DNA of 64,000 nucleotides from an uncultured Clostridia bacterium (GTDB lineage: Bacteria; Bacillota; Clostridia; Christensenellales; UBA1242). Of this stretch, positions 50,461 through 59,212 are shown piece by piece; position 1 is the stretch's first letter, and the number at the start of each line of letters is the position of its first letter. The position numbers were made by a program, and so were the translations under genes. The notes below the pieces were generated by a model that saw nothing but the letters and a program-made list of their open reading frames with translations, had not been told where the DNA came from and searched no databases. The stretch spans positions 1 to 64,000 of the forward strand of contig CALWNC010000005.1 in NCBI GenBank assembly GCA_944382715.1, given 5' to 3'.

Positions 50461-53400
50461 ATGATTGATAAAAATTATTTTATTGGTTTTGATATTGGAA
50501 CAAATAGTGTTGGATATGCAGTAACTGATACAAATTATAATATAATTAGGTTAAAAGGGAAGCGAGCTTGGGGTGTTCGTCTTTTTGATGAGGCAAAAAC
50601 GGCAGTAGAGAGAAGGGCAAAGCGTGCGAGTCGTCGTAGACTTGATAGGAGAAAACTTAAACTGAAATGGCTTCAAGAAATTTTTGAACCTGAGATCAAT
50701 AAAATTGATAATAAATTTTTAATTCGTTTAAAATATAGTAATTTATGGCAAGAAGATAAACTTAAAATGGACGATTCATTGCTCACAAAAGACTCACTTT
50801 TTTATGGAGAGGTTAACGGTAAAAATTATACTGACAAAGATTACTATAATGAATACCCAACAATCTACCATTTACGAAAAGAGTTGACTCAAATACCTGC
50901 AAAAGATGTGAGATTTTTGTATCTCGCACTGCACAACATAATCAAAAGAAGAGGTCACTTTTTATACGAGGGAATGTATAGTCAAAATATTGATTTTGCA
51001 AAGATATATAACGAGTTTTTAGTTTATTGCAAAAATATAAATGAAGAAATGTTGAGTTTTTCATTAAATGCAATTTTAAATAATTCTGAAAGTGAAATTT
51101 TATCATATCTAAAGATTGGTTCTATTAGAGATAGAAAACTACAATTTTATAAATTGATGGGTGCTAACGACAAAACTTCAAAAAAGATTGTTGATATTAT
51201 GTTAGAAGGAAAGGGGACCACAAAAGATATTTTTATTTTGGGGGAAGAAATAGAGCCTACTAAATTTTCTTTTGATGATCCAAATTTTGAGGGTGAAATC
51301 TATTATGAACTTTCAAAGGTTTTAAGTGATGAACAATTAATTTTAATTGATAAATTAAAAGAAATCAATTCGGTTTTAAACTTAAAAAAAATTCTTGGGG
51401 AAAACAATTACATTTGTGAAGCAATGGTAGATGTTTTTAATGAACATAAGTTACAACTCAAAATGTTTAAGCACTTTATAAAAAAATATCATTCTTCAAA
51501 ATATTTTGATATTTTTAGAAATCCTCTTTCAAGTGAAAAAAATAAGTTTTCTTTTGTGAATTATCCATATTATATTGGATTGTCAAACTTTGGTGGAAAT
51601 GGAAAATTTAAGAATATTGGGAGTAGTGTTACACTTACAAACTCAAAAGGTCTAAAAGAAGATTTTTATAAGTTTGTTATGGAAATTTTAAATTTGCCAC
51701 CAGAAAAAACTTTAAATATTGATGAATATAAAAGTAAAAAGGCTGAAATTATTGAGCTTATTGAAAATAATAATTTCTTAAACAGACAAAGGTCAAGAGC
51801 AAATACAGTATTTCCAAACAAACTATATGAAAAGGAAGTAAGAAGAATTTTAGATATAAATGTAACAAAATTTAGTTTTTTAAAAGCAACTGATGATACT
51901 GGACTCACAAATTATGAAAAGATTTTAAAAATTTTAACATTTAAAATTCCTTATTTTGTTGGACCTATTGGAAACGGCAAAGAAGATGAAAACACTTATT
52001 CTTGGTCTAATAGAATTAGTAATCAACCTATTTACCCATGGACAATAGACAAAATTGTTAATTTTGATATATCCGAAGAAGCATTTATCAGTAAAATGAT
52101 AAATAAATGCACTTATTTAAGTGATTACTATGTTCTTCCAAAACATTCACTTCTTTATAGTAGATTTTGCGTGCTAAATGAATTAAACAAATTAAAAATT
52201 AATGGAAACAATATAAGTGTTGAATTAAAGCAGTTAATATTTAATAAATTATTTAAGAACTCGAAAAAAGTCACCCTGAAAAGTTTAAAGGAATTTTTAC
52301 TTTGTGAAGGAAAATTTTCAAATGATGAAATAAAGGATATTGAAATTTCTGGAATAGATAAAGATTTTGCAAACGATTATTCATCATATTATCAAATGAA
52401 AAATATCTTTGGTGAAGAATTCATTGATGGAAATTTGGATATTGTAGAAAATATTATCAAGTACATTACAATCATAAATGATAAAAATAGACTTGAAAAA
52501 AGGATTGAAAGAGAGTATGGTAATATTATTTCTACCGAAAATATAAAGAAGCTAAAAGCATTGAATTATTCTGATTGGGGAAGATTATCTGAAGAATTTA
52601 TTGCAAAATTATTCTTTATTAATATAAAAACAGGTGAAAAAACTACAATAATTGATGAACTTTGGAATACGAACCAAAATTTGCAAGAAATTTTATTTAA
52701 TAGTTCATACACTCTAAATGATGTTTTAGAAACGAATTCGCAAAAGACTATTAAAGATTTGACTTATGAGAGTGTGCAGGAACTTTATTGCTCGCCTAGT
52801 GTAAAGCGTGGCGTTTGGCAAACTATTTGTATGCTAAAAGAGATTATAAAACTTACTGGAAAAGAACCTGAGAAAGTTTTTGTTGAAGTTACTCGTCATG
52901 ATGAGAAAAAAGGTGAAGATGGAAGAAAACTTTCAAGAAAAAATAACTTGTTAAAAATATATAATTCAAAAGAGTTTAAGTCAATAGTAAATGAAATAGA
53001 TTTTGATTTATCTAAGCTAAATGATGAACTTAATAGTAAAAATGACAGTGAACTTAGAAGCGAGAAATTATATTTGTATTTTTTGCAACTGGGGAAGTGC
53101 GCTTATTCAGGTGAGCCAATAAATATTTTAGATATATACAAAGATAATTTATATGATGTTGACCACATTATACCACAGTCTATTTTGAAAGATGATAGTA
53201 TAACAAATAAGGTTTTAGTAAAACAGGATTATAATAAAAATAAAAGTGATACTTATCCAATTTCAAAAAGATTTAATTGGGTGAAGCAACAGGATTATTT
53301 TTGGAAAATTTTAGTAAAATTAAATCTCATGGATAAGGAAAAATATTCAAGACTTGTCAGAAATGATGACTTGACCGAAGATGAGATAGGTGGTTTTGTT

Positions 53401-54711
53401 GCAAGGCAACTTGTGCAAACCAATCAAACTGTTAAGGCAGTTGTTGATTTGATAAAGAATTCTTTAAGTAATTCACGAAATGTTGTTTATTCAAAAGCTA
53501 GATTCGTATCAGAATTTAGAAAAGAAACGGAGATTTTTAAAAGTAGAGAGGTAAATGACTATCATCATGCAAAAGATGCATACCTTAATGTTGTTGTTGG
53601 CAATATCTTGTATAATAGATTTACTGATGATCCAAGAAATTTTTATAAAAATAAATTTAATATAGGTAAGACTAAGAACATAAAAAAGCTTTTTAAAGAA
53701 ACAATATTTAGTTATAGGAATGGTGAAATCATTTGGAATGGATTAAGTGATATTTCAAGAATAAAAGAAATTGCAAACAGAAACGATTGCATTGTAAGTC
53801 ATATGAGTTTTAAAAACTTAAATGGTGCATATTATGATGAAACCATATATAAAAGTCATAAAAACAATAAAAACACAAAAGCAAAAATTAGTTTAAAGGG
53901 AGATGAGAACAATCCACTAAGTTCATATGAAAAATATGGTGGGTATAATAATATGTCGTCTGCTTATTTTATGCTTGTTGAAAGTGAAGATAAGAAAGGA
54001 AATAAGATAAAAACCATAGAAACTGTGCCAATATTTGCAGTTAGAAAATTTAAAGGGAACGATGATTTTGATGAAAAAATCTTAGATTATTTAACAAAGG
54101 AAAATCATTTGATTAATGCAAGAGTACTCATAAAAGATTTAAATATTAAATCAACTATAAAAATTGGTAAAGGCGAATATTTGCTTGCAGGAAAAACTGA
54201 AGATAGATATGTACTCCACAATGCAAATGAATGGAATATTTCTAATGAGAATATTAAATATATAAAGGGAATTGAAAAATATATTCAAATGAAAACTCAG
54301 AAAAAAACTGCAAATCTTATGGAAATTGACGAAAAAGTAGTTATATCTCCTAAGGCAACCGATAAAAATTCTGAAATTATAATAAGCAAAAAAGAAAATG
54401 AAAATCTATACGAGTTGTTAATTGCTCAGTTTGATAAGGATATGTATAAGGGCTTGGCTCTTGAAAATGTTGGGAAAAAATTAAACGAAAAGAAAGAAAA
54501 GTTTGACTCTTTGTCAGCATTAGAGCAGGCTGAACTTATTTTTAATGTCATAAAGAGGCTTTCAACTGGTGCCACACTTGCAGATTTAAAATTAATAGGA
54601 GATAGTTCCAATGTTGGTAAAATATCAATAAGTAAGAATATAACAAACTTAGATGTGTATTTAATTAAACGCTCATTTACTGGCTTATTTGAAAAACACA
54701 TTAAACTTTGA
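50461..54711 (+). CDS. cas9: Cas9 endonuclease, type II-A
   Basis: A 1416-residue RNA-guided DNA endonuclease, slightly longer than SpyCas9 (1368). RuvC-I has Asp11 in FDIGTNSVGYAV. An Arg-rich bridge helix (KRASRRRLDRRKLK, about 55-70) and a long recognition lobe follow. RuvC-II has Glu809 in VFVEVTR, the HNH domain has Asp901/His902 in DVDHIIPQS and an Asn in NKNKSD, and RuvC-III has His1035 and Asp1039 in YHHAKDAYLN. All catalytic residues are present, so the enzyme should be active. The C-terminal PAM-interacting region differs from well-known Cas9s, and I cannot predict the PAM. AAGGAG ribosome site eight bases from the ATG. First gene of cas9-cas1-cas2-csn2. Confidence 0.98.
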   Translation: MIDKNYFIGFDIGTNSVGYAVTDTNYNIIRLKGKRAWGVRLFDEAKTAVERRAKRASRRRLDRRKLKLKWLQEIFEPEINKIDNKFLIRLKYSNLWQEDKLKMDDSLLTKDSLFYGEVNGKNYTDKDYYNEYPTIYHLRKELTQIPAKDVRFLYLALHNIIKRRGHFLYEGMYSQNIDFAKIYNEFLVYCKNINEEMLSFSLNAILNNSESEILSYLKIGSIRDRKLQFYKLMGANDKTSKKIVDIMLEGKGTTKDIFILGEEIEPTKFSFDDPNFEGEIYYELSKVLSDEQLILIDKLKEINSVLNLKKILGENNYICEAMVDVFNEHKLQLKMFKHFIKKYHSSKYFDIFRNPLSSEKNKFSFVNYPYYIGLSNFGGNGKFKNIGSSVTLTNSKGLKEDFYKFVMEILNLPPEKTLNIDEYKSKKAEIIELIENNNFLNRQRSRANTVFPNKLYEKEVRRILDINVTKFSFLKATDDTGLTNYEKILKILTFKIPYFVGPIGNGKEDENTYSWSNRISNQPIYPWTIDKIVNFDISEEAFISKMINKCTYLSDYYVLPKHSLLYSRFCVLNELNKLKINGNNISVELKQLIFNKLFKNSKKVTLKSLKEFLLCEGKFSNDEIKDIEISGIDKDFANDYSSYYQMKNIFGEEFIDGNLDIVENIIKYITIINDKNRLEKRIEREYGNIISTENIKKLKALNYSDWGRLSEEFIAKLFFINIKTGEKTTIIDELWNTNQNLQEILFNSSYTLNDVLETNSQKTIKDLTYESVQELYCSPSVKRGVWQTICMLKEIIKLTGKEPEKVFVEVTRHDEKKGEDGRKLSRKNNLLKIYNSKEFKSIVNEIDFDLSKLNDELNSKNDSELRSEKLYLYFLQLGKCAYSGEPINILDIYKDNLYDVDHIIPQSILKDDSITNKVLVKQDYNKNKSDTYPISKRFNWVKQQDYFWKILVKLNLMDKEKYSRLVRNDDLTEDEIGGFVARQLVQTNQTVKAVVDLIKNSLSNSRNVVYSKARFVSEFRKETEIFKSREVNDYHHAKDAYLNVVVGNILYNRFTDDPRNFYKNKFNIGKTKNIKKLFKETIFSYRNGEIIWNGLSDISRIKEIANRNDCIVSHMSFKNLNGAYYDETIYKSHKNNKNTKAKISLKGDENNPLSSYEKYGGYNNMSSAYFMLVESEDKKGNKIKTIETVPIFAVRKFKGNDDFDEKILDYLTKENHLINARVLIKDLNIKSTIKIGKGEYLLAGKTEDRYVLHNANEWNISNENIKYIKGIEKYIQMKTQKKTANLMEIDEKVVISPKATDKNSEIIISKKENENLYELLIAQFDKDMYKGLALENVGKKLNEKKEKFDSLSALEQAELIFNVIKRLSTGATLADLKLIGDSSNVGKISISKNITNLDVYLIKRSFTGLFEKHIKL

Positions 54712-54718
54712 GGTAAAA

Positions 54719-55618
54719 ATGGGATTTAGAACTATTGTTATTCAAAATCGCTCCAAACTTGATTTAAAGATGAATTATTTGGTTTGTCGAGGAGAAAATG
54801 AAATTAAAGTATATATTCCTGAAATATCCTATTTAATATTAGAATCAACTGCAATTTCACTCACAACTGCATTACTTAGCGAGCTTATAAAAAATAATGT
54901 AAAAGTAATATTTTGTGACGAGAAGCACAGTCCAGAAAGTGAACTCGTTGGATTATATGGGAACTATAATTGTGTTAGTAAATTAAAAAGTCAAATTTTT
55001 TGGAAGGAAGATATTAAGTCGTGGATATGGCAAGAAATTATAAAAAATAAAATCTATCAACAATCTCTTTTTTTGAATGAACTAAATTATAAACAAGAAT
55101 TTGAACTATTAAACAATTATTATCAAAATGTTGAAATAAATGATACGACTAATCGTGAGGGTCATTCTGCAAAAGTATATTTTAATGCTATTTTTGGCAA
55201 TGATTTTTGCAGAAGGGAAGAGGGAAACATTAACAGGGCATTAAATTATGGCTATTCACTTTTGCTTTCGTGTTTTAATCGTGAGATAGTGAAACAAGGA
55301 TATTCTACACAACTTGGCATTTGGCATAAAAATGAGTTTAATTACTACAATTTAAGCAGTGATCTTATGGAACCATTTAGAATCATTGTTGATAGATTTG
55401 TATTTAAAATATTAATTCAAAGTGTTGACTTTAAAGAATATAAGTTGCAATTACTAAAAATATTTGATTTACAACTTCTTATTGACGGGAAAAAACAATT
55501 TTTAGAAAATGCAATTTCAATTTATTGTCAAAGCATTTTTGAAAATCTTAATAATAATTTAAGGAATAAGATAAAATTTTATGAGTTGCAGAATTATGAG
55601 AATGATAATATTTTTTGA
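54719..55618 (+). CDS. cas1: Cas1 integrase, type II-A
   Basis: A 299-residue spacer integrase; with Cas2 it inserts new spacers at the leader end of the array. The opening MGFRTIVIQNRSKLDLKMN and the REGHSAKVYFNAIFG segment, holding metal-binding Glu and nearby residues, are typical of type II Cas1, as is LMEPFRIIVDRFVF. I start at the ATG 54719, with GAGG six bases upstream overlapping the cas9 stop; an in-frame ATG at 54689 lies inside cas9. The length fits the family (about 290-305). Confidence 0.96.
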   Translation: MGFRTIVIQNRSKLDLKMNYLVCRGENEIKVYIPEISYLILESTAISLTTALLSELIKNNVKVIFCDEKHSPESELVGLYGNYNCVSKLKSQIFWKEDIKSWIWQEIIKNKIYQQSLFLNELNYKQEFELLNNYYQNVEINDTTNREGHSAKVYFNAIFGNDFCRREEGNINRALNYGYSLLLSCFNREIVKQGYSTQLGIWHKNEFNYYNLSSDLMEPFRIIVDRFVFKILIQSVDFKEYKLQLLKIFDLQLLIDGKKQFLENAISIYCQSIFENLNNNLRNKIKFYELQNYENDNIF

Positions 55619-55901
55619 TTTACCCACCATAACAACAAAGGATTTAAAGGAATATAGAAACTTTAGAAAATTTTTAATAAAAAATGGTTTTATTATGATG
55701 CAAGAGTCAGTATATTCAAGGTTGATTTTAAATAATAATTCTGCAAAGTTATTAAAAAATCAAGTTTATAAGAATCTTCCAAGTGCTGGACTTATTCAAA
55801 TGCTTCAAGTTACTGAAAAACAATTTGCAAATATTGAATATATGAGGGGAAAATCTCAAAATAAAATTTTAGATTCAAATGAAAGGATAACTATTTTATG
55901 A
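55596..55901 (+). CDS. cas2: Cas2, type II-A
   Basis: A 101-residue structural partner of Cas1 in the integration complex. It begins MRMIIFFDLPT, with the conserved Asp of the ferredoxin-like fold, and continues with YRNFRKFLIKNGFIMMQESVYSR, standard for type II Cas2. The frame overlaps the end of cas1 by 23 bases; an earlier ATG at 55581 would add five residues. The csn2 ATG overlaps its stop codon (ATGA). Confidence 0.95.
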   Translation: MRMIIFFDLPTITTKDLKEYRNFRKFLIKNGFIMMQESVYSRLILNNNSAKLLKNQVYKNLPSAGLIQMLQVTEKQFANIEYMRGKSQNKILDSNERITIL

Positions 55902-56560
55902 AGCTTGTTCATTCAGATTTCTTATTTCAAATAGATTTTGAAGAAAATGATTGCTACTCATTAATAATTGAAAATTCAAAAGAATTTTATAATAAAACTA
56001 ATGAGTTATACTGTCAATCCAATGGAGGTGACGGAAATTTTGTATTGTCAGATAATTCTGAAATAAGCATATCAAAAAATTGTCTTTATATTTATGACTA
56101 TTATGGGGATTTTTTAAATAGTAAAAAGACTATTTCATCAATAAATAAAAAAGTAGTAGAGATTTTAAAAAACAATGATTTTCTTCAAGAGTTTAATGAA
56201 ATTAATAAATTGATTTTTAATATTAATGATAGGGTAATTGAAGAACTGGATTATAATGTTGAATATATTGATAATTTTGATTTTGAAACATTTGTAAAGT
56301 TGTCTAATTATACGATAAAAACAGATGTGTCATTGCTTGAAAATTTAATTGCATATATCCAAATTTATGCACAAAATGAAAATAAAAAATTGTTAGTGTT
56401 TATTAACTTGTTTTCAGTTTTAGAAAAAGAAGAGATAAAATTACTAATAAAACAAATTAGATATATGCAATTAAATATTTTATTTATTGATTCAAACCAA
56501 AAATACAAATTTGAGGATATAAAAACAATTATAATTGATGAAGACCTTTGTATAATTTGA
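55898..56560 (+). CDS. csn2: Csn2, type II-A adaptation protein
   Basis: A 220-residue member of the classical short Csn2 group, the same length as the S. pyogenes protein. Csn2 forms Ca2+-stabilised tetrameric rings that bind DNA ends during spacer acquisition. The N-terminal strand-rich part (MKLVHSDFLFQIDFEEND), the central helical region and the ending VFINLFSVLEKEEIKLL, then LNILFIDSNQKY, match the family pattern. It overlaps cas2 by four bases. Its stop codon lies inside the array promoter. Confidence 0.93.
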   Translation: MKLVHSDFLFQIDFEENDCYSLIIENSKEFYNKTNELYCQSNGGDGNFVLSDNSEISISKNCLYIYDYYGDFLNSKKTISSINKKVVEILKNNDFLQEFNEINKLIFNINDRVIEELDYNVEYIDNFDFETFVKLSNYTIKTDVSLLENLIAYIQIYAQNENKKLLVFINLFSVLEKEEIKLLIKQIRYMQLNILFIDSNQKYKFEDIKTIIIDEDLCII

Positions 56561-56585
56561 CAAAAGAGAGTAAAAGTACTAGAAT
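56557..56585 (+). promoter_or_regulatory. CRISPR array promoter overlapping the csn2 stop
   Basis: Perfect TTGACA (56557-56562), whose TGA is the csn2 stop codon, and TAGAAT (56580-56585) with a 17-base spacer. Transcription should start near 56592, about 44 bases before repeat 1. Confidence 0.82.
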
Positions 56586-56590
56586 AAAAA

Positions 56591-56635
56591 TATATAGAAT
56601 AAATGCCGTAAGCATAAATAATTCCGATCTTTGAG
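56591..56635 (+). promoter_or_regulatory. CRISPR leader with anti-repeat and integration-anchor motif
   Basis: TATATAGAATAA (56591-56602) is the exact reverse complement of bases 15-26 of the repeat, so the 5' end of the pre-crRNA can fold onto repeat 1 (56650-56661) with a loop of about 47 bases. The leader ends CTTTGAG (56629-56635) directly against repeat 1, one base from ATTTGAG, the leader-anchoring sequence known for streptococcal type II-A integration. Confidence 0.75.
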
Positions 56636-57133
56636 GTTTGAGAGTTATGTTATTCTATATACTACTAAAACTAAAAAGTTTTATTGATGGTTATTTGAGT
56701 GGTTTGAGAGTTATGTTATTCTATATACTACTAAAACTTCTTCGGCATCGTAATCCAAATTGCCAGTGTTTGAGAGTTATGTTATTCTATATACTACTAA
56801 AACAATGTATAATGCTATCATAATTCATCCTTCGTTTGAGAGTTATGTTATTCTATATACTACTAAAACAAAAGCAAATCACGAGTAATAGGAACATAAG
56901 TTTGAGAGTTATGTTATTCTATATACTACTAAAACGATTGTTTAAACGAAAAAATTAAATAAGGTGTTTGAGAGTTATGTTATTCTATATACTACTAAAA
57001 CGTTTTAGAAATAGTAAAACATATGAAACAAGTTTGAGAGTTATGTTATTCTATATACTACTAAAACGTTTTGCCTAATGGAACTAGTCCAGATGCAGTT
57101 TGAGAGTTATGTTATTCTATATACAACTATAAT
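56636..57133 (+). CRISPR. CRISPR array, 8 repeats and 7 spacers, type II-A
   Basis: Repeats of 36 bases start GTTTGAGAGTTATGTT and end ACTACTAAAAC. They begin at 56636, 56702, 56768, 56834, 56900, 56966, 57032 and 57098. All seven spacers are exactly 30 bases. The first seven repeats are identical; the last differs at about three positions in its 3' end, the usual sign of the leader-distal end, which puts the leader on the csn2 side. The repeat aligns with the S. pyogenes type II-A repeat in the same orientation and is complementary to the tracrRNA found upstream of cas9. Confidence 0.99.
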
Positions 57134-57262
57134 TATAAATGCAAAATAATTTAATTTGTAGCTATATTTGTTTTGCGATGGCTGATAAATGGGAATAAAA
57201 AACTACAATAGATAATATTATTAAAAAGTAAAATATAAAAAAAGATAACCTACTTTATTATT

Positions 57263-57292
57263 TTGTAATAAATGTATTAAATGGAATATAAT
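57263..57292 (+). promoter_or_regulatory. Promoter for the post-CRISPR membrane protein
   Basis: TTGTAA (57263-57268) and TATAAT (57287-57292) with an 18-base spacer, in the 254-bp gap after the array. No terminator hairpin is visible between the last repeat and this site. Confidence 0.5.
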
Positions 57293-57387
57293 GATATGTT
57301 TAATATATAAGAATATGAAAAACACGAAAATTTAAAATATTATATATATTGATTTGATTATATTTAAAATTATAGTGGGGTGTTTAG

Positions 57388-58335
57388 ATGTCAGATATTG
57401 ATTTGTATGATAGTAGTGGAAATTATTATGGCACTTTGAGAAATGACGATTCTGGTGGAGGAGGGCCACAGCCTAATGAAGCATACTTTAAAAATAGTTT
57501 TTTCAAAATAATATTATTATTTTTTGGGTGGATTTTATTTGGAGTACTCACATACAACATGATAATTCACTTGATATTGCCATCAAGTAATATTTTGTTT
57601 GGTTTAATTAATTCATTTCCATTAATCATTACATTGCTAATAATTTTAATATTTAATTGTAGAACATTTGCTAAACTAGTATTTTGGATAAAAGTAAAAA
57701 AAATGATGAATTCTTATGCTACTAATGGTATAGTAAAAGGTAAATTTTTTACAAAAAAACTGAACAACGAAATAAATGGATTTATTATTAATAAAATAAA
57801 GATAACAAAAGAAAATACAGAGAAAATAATAGATATGGATTTATATCTTGATGAATTAAATGAAATATATAAAAATAATAAAGGTATATCAGTTAAGACA
57901 TTAAGGATATTTTCCATTGCTATAACAATACTAATTTATTTTTTATCATTTCTTATTATTATATTAAAAAGTTTTACACTAGTAAATGTAAATATACAAG
58001 AAGCTTTAATGGCACTTATTGGTATGGTGTTTGGATTTGGAATAATTTATATTATTGCTGAAAATATAATTGAAATTGTAAAAAGAATTAAGCCTAAAAG
58101 TATAATAATTAGTATGATTGTTTCTTTAAGTTTTGGTGCCATAATTGGATATATTTTACAAATATTGATATTTTTAATGCTAGAATTAATTTTTGTTTCA
58201 AGAAATTTTGATAGTATTAACCTTGGATTAGAATGTGTAATTATAGGCATTTTAGGAACATTTGAAATTTGTAATTTAATTATATTAAAAACACATAGAT
58301 ATAAGGGAATAGAAGAGCTAAACATAAATAAATAA
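57388..58335 (+). CDS. Multi-pass membrane protein next to the CRISPR array, function unknown
   Basis: A 315-residue protein. A soluble Gly/Asp-rich N-terminus (to about 33) precedes two membrane helices (about 37-60 and 65-90). A cytoplasmic charged stretch (about 95-165) and four more helices (about 172-195, 207-230, 242-270, 285-303) follow. The start has a GGGGTG ribosome site. I recognise no family. It has its own promoter, and its place beside the array may be coincidental; no Cas-accessory signature is visible. Confidence 0.65.
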   Translation: MSDIDLYDSSGNYYGTLRNDDSGGGGPQPNEAYFKNSFFKIILLFFGWILFGVLTYNMIIHLILPSSNILFGLINSFPLIITLLIILIFNCRTFAKLVFWIKVKKMMNSYATNGIVKGKFFTKKLNNEINGFIINKIKITKENTEKIIDMDLYLDELNEIYKNNKGISVKTLRIFSIAITILIYFLSFLIIILKSFTLVNVNIQEALMALIGMVFGFGIIYIIAENIIEIVKRIKPKSIIISMIVSLSFGAIIGYILQILIFLMLELIFVSRNFDSINLGLECVIIGILGTFEICNLIILKTHRYKGIEELNINK

Positions 58336-58360
58336 AATCTAAATTTTCTTAATATTAGAT

Positions 58361-58395
58361 AAAAAGACATCTAATTGAATTTAGGTGTCTTTTTG
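58361..58395. terminator. Bidirectional terminator between convergent genes
   Basis: AAAAAGACATCTAA pairs with TTAGGTGTCTTTTT (one G-T pair). It lies between the membrane protein gene and the thioesterase gene, and its right arm contains the thioesterase stop codon. Confidence 0.82.
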
Positions 58396-58821
58396 TGTTA
58401 CATAGTTTTTCATAATTTCATCTATTTTAGGGTATTGCTTTTTAATAATAATTGGTTTTCCACTTTTACTGGTAAAACAGTGACAAGAAGAGCCGACAAA
58501 TACAACTTTACTATCTTTTTCATTAATCATTTTATAAGAAAATTCAAATTTTACCCCATTGTAATGAGAAAGTTCTACCTCAATTATAATTTTGTCACCA
58601 AAGGTTGTTGGTAATTTGTAATCACAATTAATTGAAATTACTGGGGAAATGATGCCAAGGTTTTCCATTAAATTATAATTGCAATTAATCGTTTCTAAAT
58701 AATATATTCTTGACTCTTCCATAAAACGAATATAATTTGAATGATGAGTGATTCCCATTTTGTCAGTTTCATAATAGTTAATTGACCGTGAATATTTTAC
58801 AATAAAATCTTGATTTTTCAT
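58381..58821 (-). CDS. Acyl-CoA thioesterase, hotdog fold
   Basis: A 146-residue 4HBT/YbgC/FadM-type thioesterase that hydrolyses acyl-CoA. The active-site segment YYETDKMGITHHSNY (residues 16-30) holds the catalytic Asp20 and the following Gly and His residues; the hotdog helix and five strands follow, with the usual length (130-150). An AGAGGA ribosome site precedes the ATG. It is monocistronic. The acyl substrate is unknown. Confidence 0.9.
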   Translation of the reverse strand: MKNQDFIVKYSRSINYYETDKMGITHHSNYIRFMEESRIYYLETINCNYNLMENLGIISPVISINCDYKLPTTFGDKIIIEVELSHYNGVKFEFSYKMINEKDSKVVFVGSSCHCFTSKSGKPIIIKKQYPKIDEIMKNYVTQKDT

Positions 58822-59208
58822 ATTGATTCCTCTAACTATAATTATACAAATTTAAAAAATTAAATCAAATATATTTATTAAATTGTTAAAATTTTGTAAA
58901 TGTATAATTTGTACTTAATTAAGTAAAAATATACATTTTTATTAATTAACAAATTTAAAATTTATCAAAAGTTATTGATAAGCAAATATAAATTGAAAAC
59001 AGAAAATAGATTTAATATAGTAGAGAAATTGAAAAGTGATTTAGTTATCTGTTTTTTATAAAAACATTAATTTGTGGATTTTACAAATTTTAAATAAAAA
59101 ATATAAAATTATAAATAAAATTAGTATAACTAATATTATTTTTTTGCATATTAATAAACTATAAGAGTAGGATTAAATGAATATTCAGGAAAAGCAAAAG
59201 GATAAAAT
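58822..59208. other. AT-rich intergenic region between divergent genes
   Basis: About 390 bp containing the divergent promoters of the thioesterase and ZIP transporter genes. Apart from the small upstream ORF at 59177 I see no gene or structured element. Confidence 0.6.
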
Positions 59209-59212
59209 ATGA
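59177..59212 (+). CDS. 11-residue upstream ORF coupled to the ZIP transporter gene
   Basis: The ORF MNIQEKQKDKI begins six bases after TAGGA and ends in TGA, which overlaps the ZIP start codon as ATGA. It could be a regulatory leader peptide or simply serve translational coupling. Very short, so chance is a real alternative. Confidence 0.35.
   Translation: MNIQEKQKDKI

Noticed and set aside
56638-56823. A 61-codon open frame within the CRISPR array
   Set aside because: It consists of translated repeats and spacers and has no ribosome site; it arises only because repeat plus spacer length (66) is a multiple of three.
57388-58335. The membrane protein after the array considered as a Cas accessory gene
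   Set aside because: No Cas-related motif, a separate promoter, and no overlap with the cas operon; proximity alone is not enough.
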